Source: Stenotrophomonas maltophilia
GTDB lineage: Bacteria > Pseudomonadota > Gammaproteobacteria > Xanthomonadales > Xanthomonadaceae
DNA: 12,639 nucleotides
Reading direction: 5' to 3'
Assembly: GCA_002386405.1 (NCBI GenBank)
Contig: DGIP01000101.1
Location: 1 to 12,639 of the forward strand
Part shown: piece by piece, positions 5,379 through 11,283 of the stretch
How the letters are laid out: every line of letters begins with the position of its first letter
Numbering within the stretch: position 1 is the first letter of the stretch
Translations under genes and position numbers: made by a program
The notes under the pieces: generated by a model
Databases searched by the model: none
What the model saw: only the letters and a program-made list of their open reading frames with translations
Told to the model about the DNA's origin: nothing

Positions 5379-6494
5379 ATGCGCATCCTGCCTGTACTCG
5401 CTGCCGCCTTCGCCCTCACCGTTCTGATCGGGATGACCTTCACCGTGCCTATCGCCTCTTACGACACCTCGCCGCAACGCGCCGACGACCAGTTCACCAA
5501 CGTGGCCGCCAAGCCGAAGGAATCCTTCGGCGCCACGCTCAAGCTGTTCTGGGAGTTCATGTTCAACCGCCCGCCGGGCACCACCCCGCCCAAGGCGCCA
5601 CCGGTGCGCGCGCTCACCGCGCAGGCGCTGGCCGAAGCGCCGGACCGCAGCATGTACCGGCTGGGCCATTCCACCCTGCTGATCAAGCTGCGCGGTGGCT
5701 GGTGGCTGACCGACCCGGTGTTCTCCGAGCGCGCCTCGCCCGTGCAATGGATGGGCCCGAAGCGTTTCCACGCCCCGCCGATCGCGCTGCAGGACCTGCC
5801 GCCGATCCGTGGCGTGCTGCTCTCGCATGACCATTACGACCACCTGGACCGCGCGACCATCAAGTACCTGGCCACGCGTGCGCAGGTGTTCCTGGCCCCG
5901 CTGGGCGTGGGCGACCGCCTGATCGACTGGGGCGTACCGCAGGACCGCGTGGTGCAGCTGGACTGGTGGGAAGAAACCCAGGTCGATGGCGTGCGCTTCG
6001 CCGCCACCCCGGCCCAGCATTTCTCCGGCCGCGGGCTGCGCGATGGCAACCGCACGCTGTGGGCCTCGTGGGTGATCCTGGACGATGACCTGCGGGTGTT
6101 CTTCAGTGGCGATACCGGCTACTTCAACGGCTTCAAGCGCATCGGCGAACGCTATGGGCCGTTCGATGTGGCGTTCGTCGAGACCGGTGCCTACGACGCC
6201 AAGTGGCCGTTCGTGCACATGCAGCCGGAGCAGACCGTGCAGGCGCACCAGGACCTGCGCGGCAAGTGGCTGGTGCCGATCCACAACGGCACCTTCGACC
6301 TGGCCATGCACCGCTGGGAAGAACCCTTCGAGCGGGTCACCGCGTTGGCCGCGCAACGGGGCATCGCGCTGTCCACGCCGGAAATGGGCGAACGCCTGGA
6401 TCTTTCCGCGCCGCATGCGGGCACGCCGTGGTGGCGTGCACTGGCCGCAACGGAAAGCGAAGGCAGCGGCGTGGTGGCGGGCAGCACGCGCTGA
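5379..6494 (+). CDS. MBL-fold hydrolase, RomA/NAPE-PLD-like
   Basis: 371 residues. The N-terminal hydrophobic stretch (about 3-23) is a signal peptide or anchor, so the catalytic domain should lie in the periplasm. The metallo-beta-lactamase fold carries the dinuclear metal motif S149-H-D-H-Y-D-H155, then H214 (PAQHFSGR), D245 (FSGDTGY) and H302 (PIHNGTF). This order and the QHFSGR/GDTGY wording match the group that includes N-acyl-phosphatidylethanolamine phospholipase D and enterobacterial RomA, rather than true beta-lactamases. Substrate unknown; a phospholipid or N-acyl lipid is a reasonable guess from the family. The ATG at 5379 has AAGGAG four bases ahead and begins the hydrophobic leader; an in-frame upstream GTG falls inside the operator. 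Coexpressed with, and probably repressed by, the adjacent TetR protein, mirroring ramR-romA in Klebsiella. Its 3' end faces the membrane protein gene with 16 bp between stop codons. Confidence 0.88.
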   Translation: MRILPVLAAAFALTVLIGMTFTVPIASYDTSPQRADDQFTNVAAKPKESFGATLKLFWEFMFNRPPGTTPPKAPPVRALTAQALAEAPDRSMYRLGHSTLLIKLRGGWWLTDPVFSERASPVQWMGPKRFHAPPIALQDLPPIRGVLLSHDHYDHLDRATIKYLATRAQVFLAPLGVGDRLIDWGVPQDRVVQLDWWEETQVDGVRFAATPAQHFSGRGLRDGNRTLWASWVILDDDLRVFFSGDTGYFNGFKRIGERYGPFDVAFVETGAYDAKWPFVHMQPEQTVQAHQDLRGKWLVPIHNGTFDLAMHRWEEPFERVTALAAQRGIALSTPEMGERLDLSAPHAGTPWWRALAATESEGSGVVAGSTR

Positions 6495-6500
6495 GTGGAG

Positions 6501-6545
6501 CCTGCCCTGCTCAGGCGCCGGGCAGGACGCGCCCACGGGCGCGTC
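6501..6545. terminator. putative bidirectional terminator hairpins
   Basis: Two adjacent inverted repeats lie at the meeting point of two convergent genes: CCTGCCC / GGGCAGG (6501-6507 and 6520-6526) and a perfect 9-bp stem GACGCGCCC / GGGCGCGTC (6526-6534 and 6537-6545, loop AC). The second is within the last codons of the membrane protein gene. No U-tract is present. Their position suggests transcript ends for both genes. Confidence 0.45.
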
Positions 6546-6906
6546 GCCTGCCACTACCGATGAACACGCCGACGCAGGCGCCCAGCATGCCGCTCAGGAC
6601 GTAGGCCACGATGTTCCAGCCGTTCAAGAGGAATGCGCGAGGAAAATCGCCGTCCATGAACCGGCTGACGAAGTACACCGCCATGCAGCACACCAAGAGG
6701 TACATGGCGGCTACGGCAAGGGCGAACCCATAGCGCCGGGAGATGAGCCCACCCAGCAGCGCTATCCAAATCCCAATCAGGGCGGACGTCACGTCACCAG
6801 CCTCAAAGGAGAACGAGGCCTTGGCGACGAAGGAAATCCTGAAGAAATGGGTGATCCCGGTCACCAGCCCCATCACCACCAGCACCGCTGCCATCTGTCG
6901 CCACAT
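6511..6906 (-). CDS. small four-helix membrane protein, unknown function
   Basis: 131 residues from the ATG at 6906, which has AAGGGAG eight bases upstream; a GTG nine bases earlier (6915) is in frame but too close to that site. Four hydrophobic segments are seen at about 4-22, 38-56, 61-81 and 95-115, followed by a short R-rich cytoplasmic-looking tail (GRRRARGR). No catalytic or family motif that I recognise. A conserved-looking F-R-x-S-F region falls between helices 1 and 2. It is on the same strand as the secreted protein gene upstream (6982-7587) with 75 bp between them, so cotranscription is possible but a hairpin (6937-6962) intervenes. Confidence 0.7.
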   Translation of the reverse strand: MWRQMAAVLVVMGLVTGITHFFRISFVAKASFSFEAGDVTSALIGIWIALLGGLISRRYGFALAVAAMYLLVCCMAVYFVSRFMDGDFPRAFLLNGWNIVAYVLSGMLGACVGVFIGSGRRRARGRVLPGA

Positions 6907-6936
6907 ACGCTCCACTCCCTTGGAATCTGTCCCGCG

Positions 6937-6962
6937 CAGCCTACCCGTTCACGGGCAGGCTG
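6937..6962 (-). terminator. hairpin downstream of the secreted DUF2846-like gene
   Basis: CAGCCT-A-CCCG-TTCA-CGGG-C-AGGCTG forms a ten-pair stem with one mismatch and a four-base loop. It starts about 20 bp after the stop codon of the minus-strand gene at 6982-7587 and 31 bp before the next minus-strand gene. It may end or attenuate transcription; no U-tract. Confidence 0.35.
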
Positions 6963-6981
6963 GCGATGACCCATTGGGTGA

Positions 6982-7587
6982 TCAACGATCAACAGCGTCG
7001 GCGCGCTCCAGGGTCAGCTCGGCATGCTCGGCCGGCGTCTTGGCCAGCCAGCTGGCCCAGCCCAGCTCACGGGCCTTTGCCAGCTGCGGCAAGGCCCGCG
7101 CCGGCATCGGCGGCTCGCTGCCCAATGCTTCCACGCGCCGGCTCTGCCGGACCCAGTTGATAAAATCCGGGTTGTCCATGCTGTAGTCGCTGCCCGCATC
7201 ACGGCGGATCGGCCGCAGCTGGTAGCCATTGCCATACACGGGACGGACCAGCACGTAGTAGCGCCGGCCTGCCTCCAGGTCGGCGTCCATGAAATGCACG
7301 CGCATGCCATCGTTGGAGACAAACATCTTCCTGCCGGGGGCCGTGGAGTACACCACCTTGTCCTTGCCGCCGATGGCCGAGATGAAACGGTCGCCGTCGG
7401 GGGTTACCTCGCTCAACATTGTGTACATGCCGCCAAACAGCGAGGACGGGCGCAGGAAGATCAGCTGCGCCTTGTCGGGCTCCGGGAGGGAAACCGACTG
7501 CGTGGCACTTTTCTTGACGAAATCCCGGGCCCCGACGGGGGCAACGAATGCAAACAGCGAAAGTACGCACAAGACGAATCGCATCAT
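6982..7587 (-). CDS. secreted hypothetical protein, DUF2846-like
   Basis: 201 residues from the ATG at 7587 (a second ATG follows immediately). A signal peptide is clear: MMRFVLC start, hydrophobic core to about 16, and cleavage likely after VGA at 20. The mature part has the strand pattern of DUF2846-type proteins: 'DKAQLIFLRPSSLFGG' (38-53), 'STAPGRKMFVS' (81-91) and 'LEAGRRYYVLVRP' (104-116), where these families carry a 'P-G' strand and a 'L-x-A-G-x-x-Y-Y' motif. After residue 135 comes a helical, charged C-terminal region without recognisable motifs. Predicted periplasmic; function unknown. The longer reading frame back to 7638 would put 17 residues ahead of the signal peptide and is rejected. 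It is divergent from the small secreted protein at 7682, sharing a 94-bp intergenic region. Confidence 0.75.
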   Translation of the reverse strand: MMRFVLCVLSLFAFVAPVGARDFVKKSATQSVSLPEPDKAQLIFLRPSSLFGGMYTMLSEVTPDGDRFISAIGGKDKVVYSTAPGRKMFVSNDGMRVHFMDADLEAGRRYYVLVRPVYGNGYQLRPIRRDAGSDYSMDNPDFINWVRQSRRVEALGSEPPMPARALPQLAKARELGWASWLAKTPAEHAELTLERADAVDR

Positions 7588-7681
7588 GGTGGATTCCAGA
7601 GGTTGGCAGGAGAAACTGCGAACGAGATACCCCAGCACAGGGGCGCGGTATCATCGCGCGTTCCCGCCCTGGAGTCACCGC

Positions 7682-8122
7682 ATGCCCAACCATTCGACCC
7701 GCTCGACCGGCCGCGCGGCGGCGGCGGTACTCCTGCTGCTGGCACTGAGCCCGGTAGTGTCCGCCGCAGATGACACGGCGGCCGCGCCCAGCGCCCGCGA
7801 CCGCGCGGTGGCCGATGCGGACGAGATTGCCCGGCAACTGCTCCAGGTGCGCGAGGGCGAGAACGAACTGAACTGCGCCAAGGCCGTCGAGAACGCGCGC
7901 TACGGCGTGGAAACCATGCTGGAAGTGGGCGAAAAAAACGTCCGCGGCGGTTACCTGGAGGCGGAGCAGTTCAATGCCTCCGCAGCGCCATTGCGTGCGT
8001 TGCTGCCGCAGCTCACCACCGCCGACTGCGAAGCGGCCGAAGGCAACAAACGCGCCTTTTACCAATGCATGTCCAGCGATTACAACCACGTGCTGGCCTG
8101 CGGGAAAGCGCATCCCTACTGA
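7682..8122 (+). CDS. small secreted four-cysteine protein, unknown function
   Basis: 146 residues. A signal peptide spans about 1-28 (R-rich n-region, AAAAVLLLLAL core, cleavage after VSA). The mature protein is mostly helical and acidic, with four cysteines at 65, 116, 129 and 140 that could form two disulfides in the periplasm. The C-terminal block 'AFYQCMSSDYNHVLACGKAHP' is the most family-like part, but I do not recognise a named domain. The ATG has GGAG seven bases upstream. A TATCAT -10-like box is at 7649-7654 without a convincing -35. Followed, after 116 bp containing a separate promoter, by the two lipoprotein genes. Confidence 0.75.
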   Translation: MPNHSTRSTGRAAAAVLLLLALSPVVSAADDTAAAPSARDRAVADADEIARQLLQVREGENELNCAKAVENARYGVETMLEVGEKNVRGGYLEAEQFNASAAPLRALLPQLTTADCEAAEGNKRAFYQCMSSDYNHVLACGKAHPY

Positions 8123-8153
8123 GCCGCGTTGACTGGTGAGCGCCACGTCCCTC

Positions 8154-8183
8154 TTGCGGGCCAGCCTGCGACATGCAGATAAT
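8154..8183 (+). promoter_or_regulatory. putative promoter of the lipoprotein pair
   Basis: TTGCGG (8154-8159) and GATAAT (8178-8183) are 18 bp apart, in the 116-bp gap before the lipoprotein gene at 8239. The implied leader is about 50 bases. Motif match only. Confidence 0.4.
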
Positions 8184-8238
8184 CTGGCCTGCGCAGGGGC
8201 CGGCCTTCTGCCGCGCGAGCGCATACAGGGGACAACCA

Positions 8239-8691
8239 GTGAAAGGAAATCTGATCGCGGCGGCGATGATCGCCGTGGCGTTGTGCGGGTGCGCGACCGG
8301 CTACCAGAATGCCAACAATCCGTTGGTGAAGGCCGGCATCCTCGTCTCCGGCGGCTACTGGGAGGAGCCGGGGCCTGGCCGGCTGATCAAGGTGGGCTAC
8401 TTTGCAAACGGCCTGACCAGGCCGCGGGACGTAGGAAACTACCTGCTGTACCGTTGCGCGGAAGTGGCTCAACGGGAAGGTGCAACGCATTTCGTGCTGT
8501 ACAACACCCTGCCCGACGCCATCTCCGATGTTCGCAGCTCCGAGCGCACAGTGAATGCCAATTTCGGCAAGCCCAGCACGTTCGCCTACATCCTTCCGGC
8601 CGCGGAGAACGAGCCGTCGGCATTGTCGGCTGCCGATCTGATCGCCCGCCTCGGGCCCTTGGTAAAGCCAGCGAAGGAGAAGGCGTCTTGA
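8239..8691 (+). CDS. small lipoprotein, CC0125/CC1285-like
   Basis: 150 residues from a GTG at 8239 with AGGGGA six bases upstream; this start gives a proper lipoprotein signal (MKGNLIAAAMIAVALCGC) with lipobox L-C-G-C and the lipidated cysteine at 18. An upstream ATG at 8173 would bury the signal peptide and overlaps the promoter, so it is rejected. The mature part has 'GGYWEEPGPGRLIKVGYFANG' in the region 39-59 followed by 'YLLYRCAEVAQREGATHFVLYN', which resembles the 'GGY...V.F.GN...YLLYRAAE.....G...F' pattern of the CC0125/CC1285 family of small alphaproteobacterial and gammaproteobacterial lipoproteins. Function unknown; located at the inner or outer membrane. Its stop codon overlaps the start of the next lipoprotein gene, so the two are translationally coupled. 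Confidence 0.75.
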   Translation: MKGNLIAAAMIAVALCGCATGYQNANNPLVKAGILVSGGYWEEPGPGRLIKVGYFANGLTRPRDVGNYLLYRCAEVAQREGATHFVLYNTLPDAISDVRSSERTVNANFGKPSTFAYILPAAENEPSALSAADLIARLGPLVKPAKEKAS

Positions 8692-9116
8692 GCACGTTCA
8701 TCAGACTTCTGTTACCCGCTGCTGTCCTGCTGGTTGCGAGCGGATGCATGAGTACCTACCAGCTGCCCAAAGGCGCTCCTTCGGCATCCCTGCGAGTTGC
8801 CGCAGACGCGACAAGCTGGATCTGCATCAGCGGTGAGCGGATGGCGCTTCGTCCAGCCGGCAATGGGCGTGCGCTCATCCCGTCAGGCGAACGCGTTACG
8901 TTGGGCGTGGACTTTACGTCGAGCGATGGCTACACACGGGAGACCTGCACTGCCGCGGTCAGCGTGGCGCCGGACAGCGCCGCTCGCTACTACCAGGACT
9001 TCGAGTACGAGGGCAGCCGTTGCAGAGCGATGGTCTACCGTGAAACAGAAGATCAGCGTGTCGGTCTGGCCTTCGAGCCCAGCGTGGGGCAACCAGGCAC
9101 TGCCTGCTTGCAATAG
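8688..9116 (+). CDS. small lipoprotein, unknown function
   Basis: 142 residues. It starts at a TTG (8688-8690) overlapping the preceding TGA (8689-8691), with AAGGAG eight bases upstream; this start gives a lipoprotein signal with lipobox A-S-G-C and cysteine 20. The mature part is strand-rich, with 'SASLRVAADATSWICISG' at about 32-49, 'ALIPSGERVTLGVDF' at 62-76 and three more cysteines (46, 87, 117). No family recognised with confidence. Translational coupling with the CC0125-like lipoprotein suggests joint production. The last 64 bp overlap, in antisense, the 3' end of the LacI-family gene. Confidence 0.7.
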   Translation: MSTFIRLLLPAAVLLVASGCMSTYQLPKGAPSASLRVAADATSWICISGERMALRPAGNGRALIPSGERVTLGVDFTSSDGYTRETCTAAVSVAPDSAARYYQDFEYEGSRCRAMVYRETEDQRVGLAFEPSVGQPGTACLQ

Positions 9117-10108
9117 GCCGCAGTGGAACCCCGCACCATCAGGCTGAATTCCAGGGTCTGCTGCAGCGGTACATCGACACCTTCGATGATGGCGAGCAGC
9201 AGGTTGACCGCGCGCTCGCCGATCTCGCGCATGGGCTGCCGGACGGTGGTCAATGCGGGCGTGAGGTAGCGGGACGATGCCAGGTCGTCGAAGCCGACTA
9301 CGGACAGGGCATCCGGCACGCGGATGCCCAGATCCCGGCACGCCGCCAGCACACCCAGCGCCATCTGGTCGCTGAAGCAGAAGATGGCGGTAGGCACGGT
9401 CGCGCCCACCAATAGCGCCATTGCCGCCGCATGACCGGATTCCACGGAGAAATCCCCCGGTACCACGCTCAGGCTGCGCAGGCGACCGCGCGCCTTGCCG
9501 GCAGCCCGCACCCCTTCCAGCCGCTGCTCATGCAGGGGATTGTCGGGCGGTCCGCCGACCACGGCGATCCGCTCGTGGCCCAGGCCATACAGGTGCTCCA
9601 TCACCGCGTGCGCGGCGGCGGCGTTGTCGATGTGCACGCTGGGGATGCCCAGCGCAGGGTCGAATTCGCAGCCATTGACCACCGGCGCGGTGGCGCCCTG
9701 CTGCTGCACGATCTCGCGCGCCGTCGGCGGCAGGCGATGCCCCAGCACGATCATGCCGTCGGCCTCGTTGCGGCGGAGCATCTGCGCATAGCGCTCTTCG
9801 CGCTCGGGGCGATGCTGGGTATCGCCCAGCAGTACCGCGTAGCCCACCGCCTGCGCTGCTTCTTCCGCGCCCTGCAGGATCTGGGCGAAGAACGGGTTGG
9901 CAATGTCCGGCACGGTCACCAGGAGCTTGCCGCTGCGCTGGGTCTTGAGCGTCCTGGCCACCGTATTGGGCACATAGCCCAGCGCGGCGGCGGCCTGCTC
10001 GATGCGCATACGGGTGGCCGGCAGGACTTTGTCCGGCCGCGACAGCGCACGGGACACCGTCCCTGCGGAAACGCCGACGTGCTTTGCGATGTCGTAGATG
10101 GTTGCCAT
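9053..10108 (-). CDS. LacI-family transcriptional repressor
   Basis: 351 residues from the ATG at 10108 (MATIYDIAKHVGVSAGTVSR); the reading frame continues upstream but the family starts here. The helix-turn-helix is at 3-22 with A15-G16 at the two specificity positions, the hinge helix at 46-59 (VPNTVARTLK), and a periplasmic-binding-protein-like effector domain at about 60-330 ('NPFFAQILQGAEEAA', 'ADGMIVLG', 'PTAIFCFSDQMALG', 'VVGFDDL', 'LTTVRQP', 'MVRGST'). The last 20 or so residues beyond RGST are unusual in sequence and lie over the opposing lipoprotein gene. It is transcribed away from the isomerase-transporter-dehydrogenase operon, with a 96-bp gap containing a perfect palindrome typical of LacI-family operators. 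Likely a substrate-responsive repressor of that operon and of itself; the inducer is probably a sugar or sugar derivative (inference). Confidence 0.93.
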   Translation of the reverse strand: MATIYDIAKHVGVSAGTVSRALSRPDKVLPATRMRIEQAAAALGYVPNTVARTLKTQRSGKLLVTVPDIANPFFAQILQGAEEAAQAVGYAVLLGDTQHRPEREERYAQMLRRNEADGMIVLGHRLPPTAREIVQQQGATAPVVNGCEFDPALGIPSVHIDNAAAAHAVMEHLYGLGHERIAVVGGPPDNPLHEQRLEGVRAAGKARGRLRSLSVVPGDFSVESGHAAAMALLVGATVPTAIFCFSDQMALGVLAACRDLGIRVPDALSVVGFDDLASSRYLTPALTTVRQPMREIGERAVNLLLAIIEGVDVPLQQTLEFSLMVRGSTAAYCKQAVPGCPTLGSKARPTR

Positions 10109-10131
10109 GGTTACTGGGTTCTTGTTTTCGC

Positions 10132-10144
10132 TGTGCAGTGCACA
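10132..10144. promoter_or_regulatory. second palindrome in the lacI/operon intergenic region
   Basis: TGTGCA-G-TGCACA is a perfect inverted repeat with an odd centre, 24 bp upstream of the lacI-family start codon and about 37 bp centre-to-centre... from the main operator at 10175-10190 (centres near 10138 and 10182.5, about 44 bp apart). It could be an auxiliary or autoregulatory operator, or the site of another regulator. The arms share TGCA with the main operator. Confidence 0.35.
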
Positions 10145-10174
10145 ACAGGTTTTGCGGAACGTCCTGCTAGGGTA

Positions 10175-10190
10175 ATGCAATCGATTGCAT
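10175..10190. promoter_or_regulatory. LacI-family operator
   Basis: ATGCAATCGATTGCAT is a perfect 16-bp palindrome with the central CG typical of LacI-family operators. It ends 14 bp before the TTG start of the isomerase gene and lies in the intergenic region shared with the divergent lacI-family gene. Binding here would block the operon promoter or its transcript start. A -35-like TTGCGG lies at 10152-10157, but no convincing -10 could be fixed. Confidence 0.8.
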
Positions 10191-10204
10191 CAGGGTGAAT
10201 CACG

Positions 10205-11257
10205 TTGAAGACGCTCAAGGGTCCGGCGCTGTTCCTGGCGCAGTTCATCGGTGACACACCGCCTTTCAACCGGCTGGACACGCTGGCCGGATGGGCCGCG
10301 GGCCTGGGCTATTCTGGCGTACAGGTGCCCACCAGCGCGCCGCACCTGTTCGACCTGGCCGAGGCCGCGCGCAGCCAGGCGTACTGCGACGACATCGCCG
10401 GCATGCTGGCCGGGCATGGTGTGCAGATCACCGAGCTGTCCACCCACCTGCAGGGGCAGCTGGTGGCGGTCCACCCCGCCTACGACACCCTGTTCGACGG
10501 CTTCGCGCCCGCGGACAAGCGCGGCGACCCTGCCGCTCGCCAGGCCTGGGCCGTGGAGCAGCTGCTGCTGGCCGCCAAGGCCAGCCAGCGCCTGGGGCTG
10601 ACCGCGCATGCCACGTTCTCCGGCGCGCTGGCCTGGCCCTACTTCTACCCTTGGCCGCAGCGCCCGCCGGGCCTGGTGGAAGAAGCCTTCGCCGAACTTG
10701 GCCGCCGCTGGCGCCCGATCCTGGATGCCTTCGACGCCTGCGGCGTGGACCTGTGCTTCGAGATCCACCCGGGCGAAGACCTGCACGACGGCGCGACCTT
10801 CGAGCGCTTCCTCGACGTGGTGGACCACCATCCCCGCGCGAAAATGCTGTACGACCCGAGCCACCTGCTGCTGCAGCAGATCGACTACCTGGGCTTCATC
10901 GACCGCTACCACCCGCGCATCGGCATTTTCCACGTCAAGGACGCGGAGTTCCGCCCCAGTGCGAGCAGTGGCGTGTACGGCGGCTACCAGGACTGGATCG
11001 ATCGTCCCGGGCGCTTCCGTTCGCTCGGCGACGGCCAGATCGACTTCAAGGCGATCTTCTCGAAGTTCGCGCAGTACGATTTCCCGGGCTGGGCGGTGCT
11101 GGAGTGGGAGTGCTGCCTGAAGCACCCGGAAGACGGCGCGCGCGAGGGCGCCGCCATCATCCGCGACCACATCATCCGCGTGACCGAACGTTCCTTCGAC
11201 GACTTTGCCGACAGCGGTGCGGATCCTGCATCGCTGCGCCGCATGCTGGGTATCTGA
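10205..11257 (+). CDS. sugar phosphate isomerase/epimerase family protein (TIM barrel)
   Basis: 350 residues. A xylose-isomerase-like TIM barrel (AP-endonuclease-2 superfamily) that interconverts sugars or keto-sugars with a divalent metal. Likely metal and acid/base residues: E186 (CFEIHPGED), D217 and H220 (YDPSH), H243 (FHVKD) and E300 (LEWEC). The start is TTG at 10205, with AGGGTG seven bases upstream; it yields MKTLKGPALFLAQF, the usual beginning of this subgroup, while no ATG is available before the first strand. No signal peptide, so cytoplasmic. First gene of an operon with an MFS symporter (26 bp gap) and a Gfo/Idh/MocA dehydrogenase, under the divergent LacI-family repressor. A dehydrogenase plus such an isomerase is the combination seen in inositol and 3-keto-glycoside pathways; the actual substrate is not visible from the sequence. 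Confidence 0.88.
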   Translation: MKTLKGPALFLAQFIGDTPPFNRLDTLAGWAAGLGYSGVQVPTSAPHLFDLAEAARSQAYCDDIAGMLAGHGVQITELSTHLQGQLVAVHPAYDTLFDGFAPADKRGDPAARQAWAVEQLLLAAKASQRLGLTAHATFSGALAWPYFYPWPQRPPGLVEEAFAELGRRWRPILDAFDACGVDLCFEIHPGEDLHDGATFERFLDVVDHHPRAKMLYDPSHLLLQQIDYLGFIDRYHPRIGIFHVKDAEFRPSASSGVYGGYQDWIDRPGRFRSLGDGQIDFKAIFSKFAQYDFPGWAVLEWECCLKHPEDGAREGAAIIRDHIIRVTERSFDDFADSGADPASLRRMLGI

Positions 11258-11283
11258 GCCATTACCGCCTGGGAGGGCAAGCC

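Noticed and set aside
5367..6554. Minus-strand open frame opposite the MBL-fold gene
   Set aside because: No domain, and the plus-strand frame carries the full metal-binding motif set and a ribosome binding site.
7626..7652. Inverted repeat GATACC...GGTATC between the divergent secreted-protein genes
   Set aside because: Six-base arms 15 bases apart in GC-rich DNA are weak evidence; no regulator or second copy supports it.
10291..11283. N-terminal extension in frame with the MFS gene
   Set aside because: The extension is an out-of-frame reading of the isomerase gene; the ATG at 11284 has a ribosome binding site and starts the first membrane helix.
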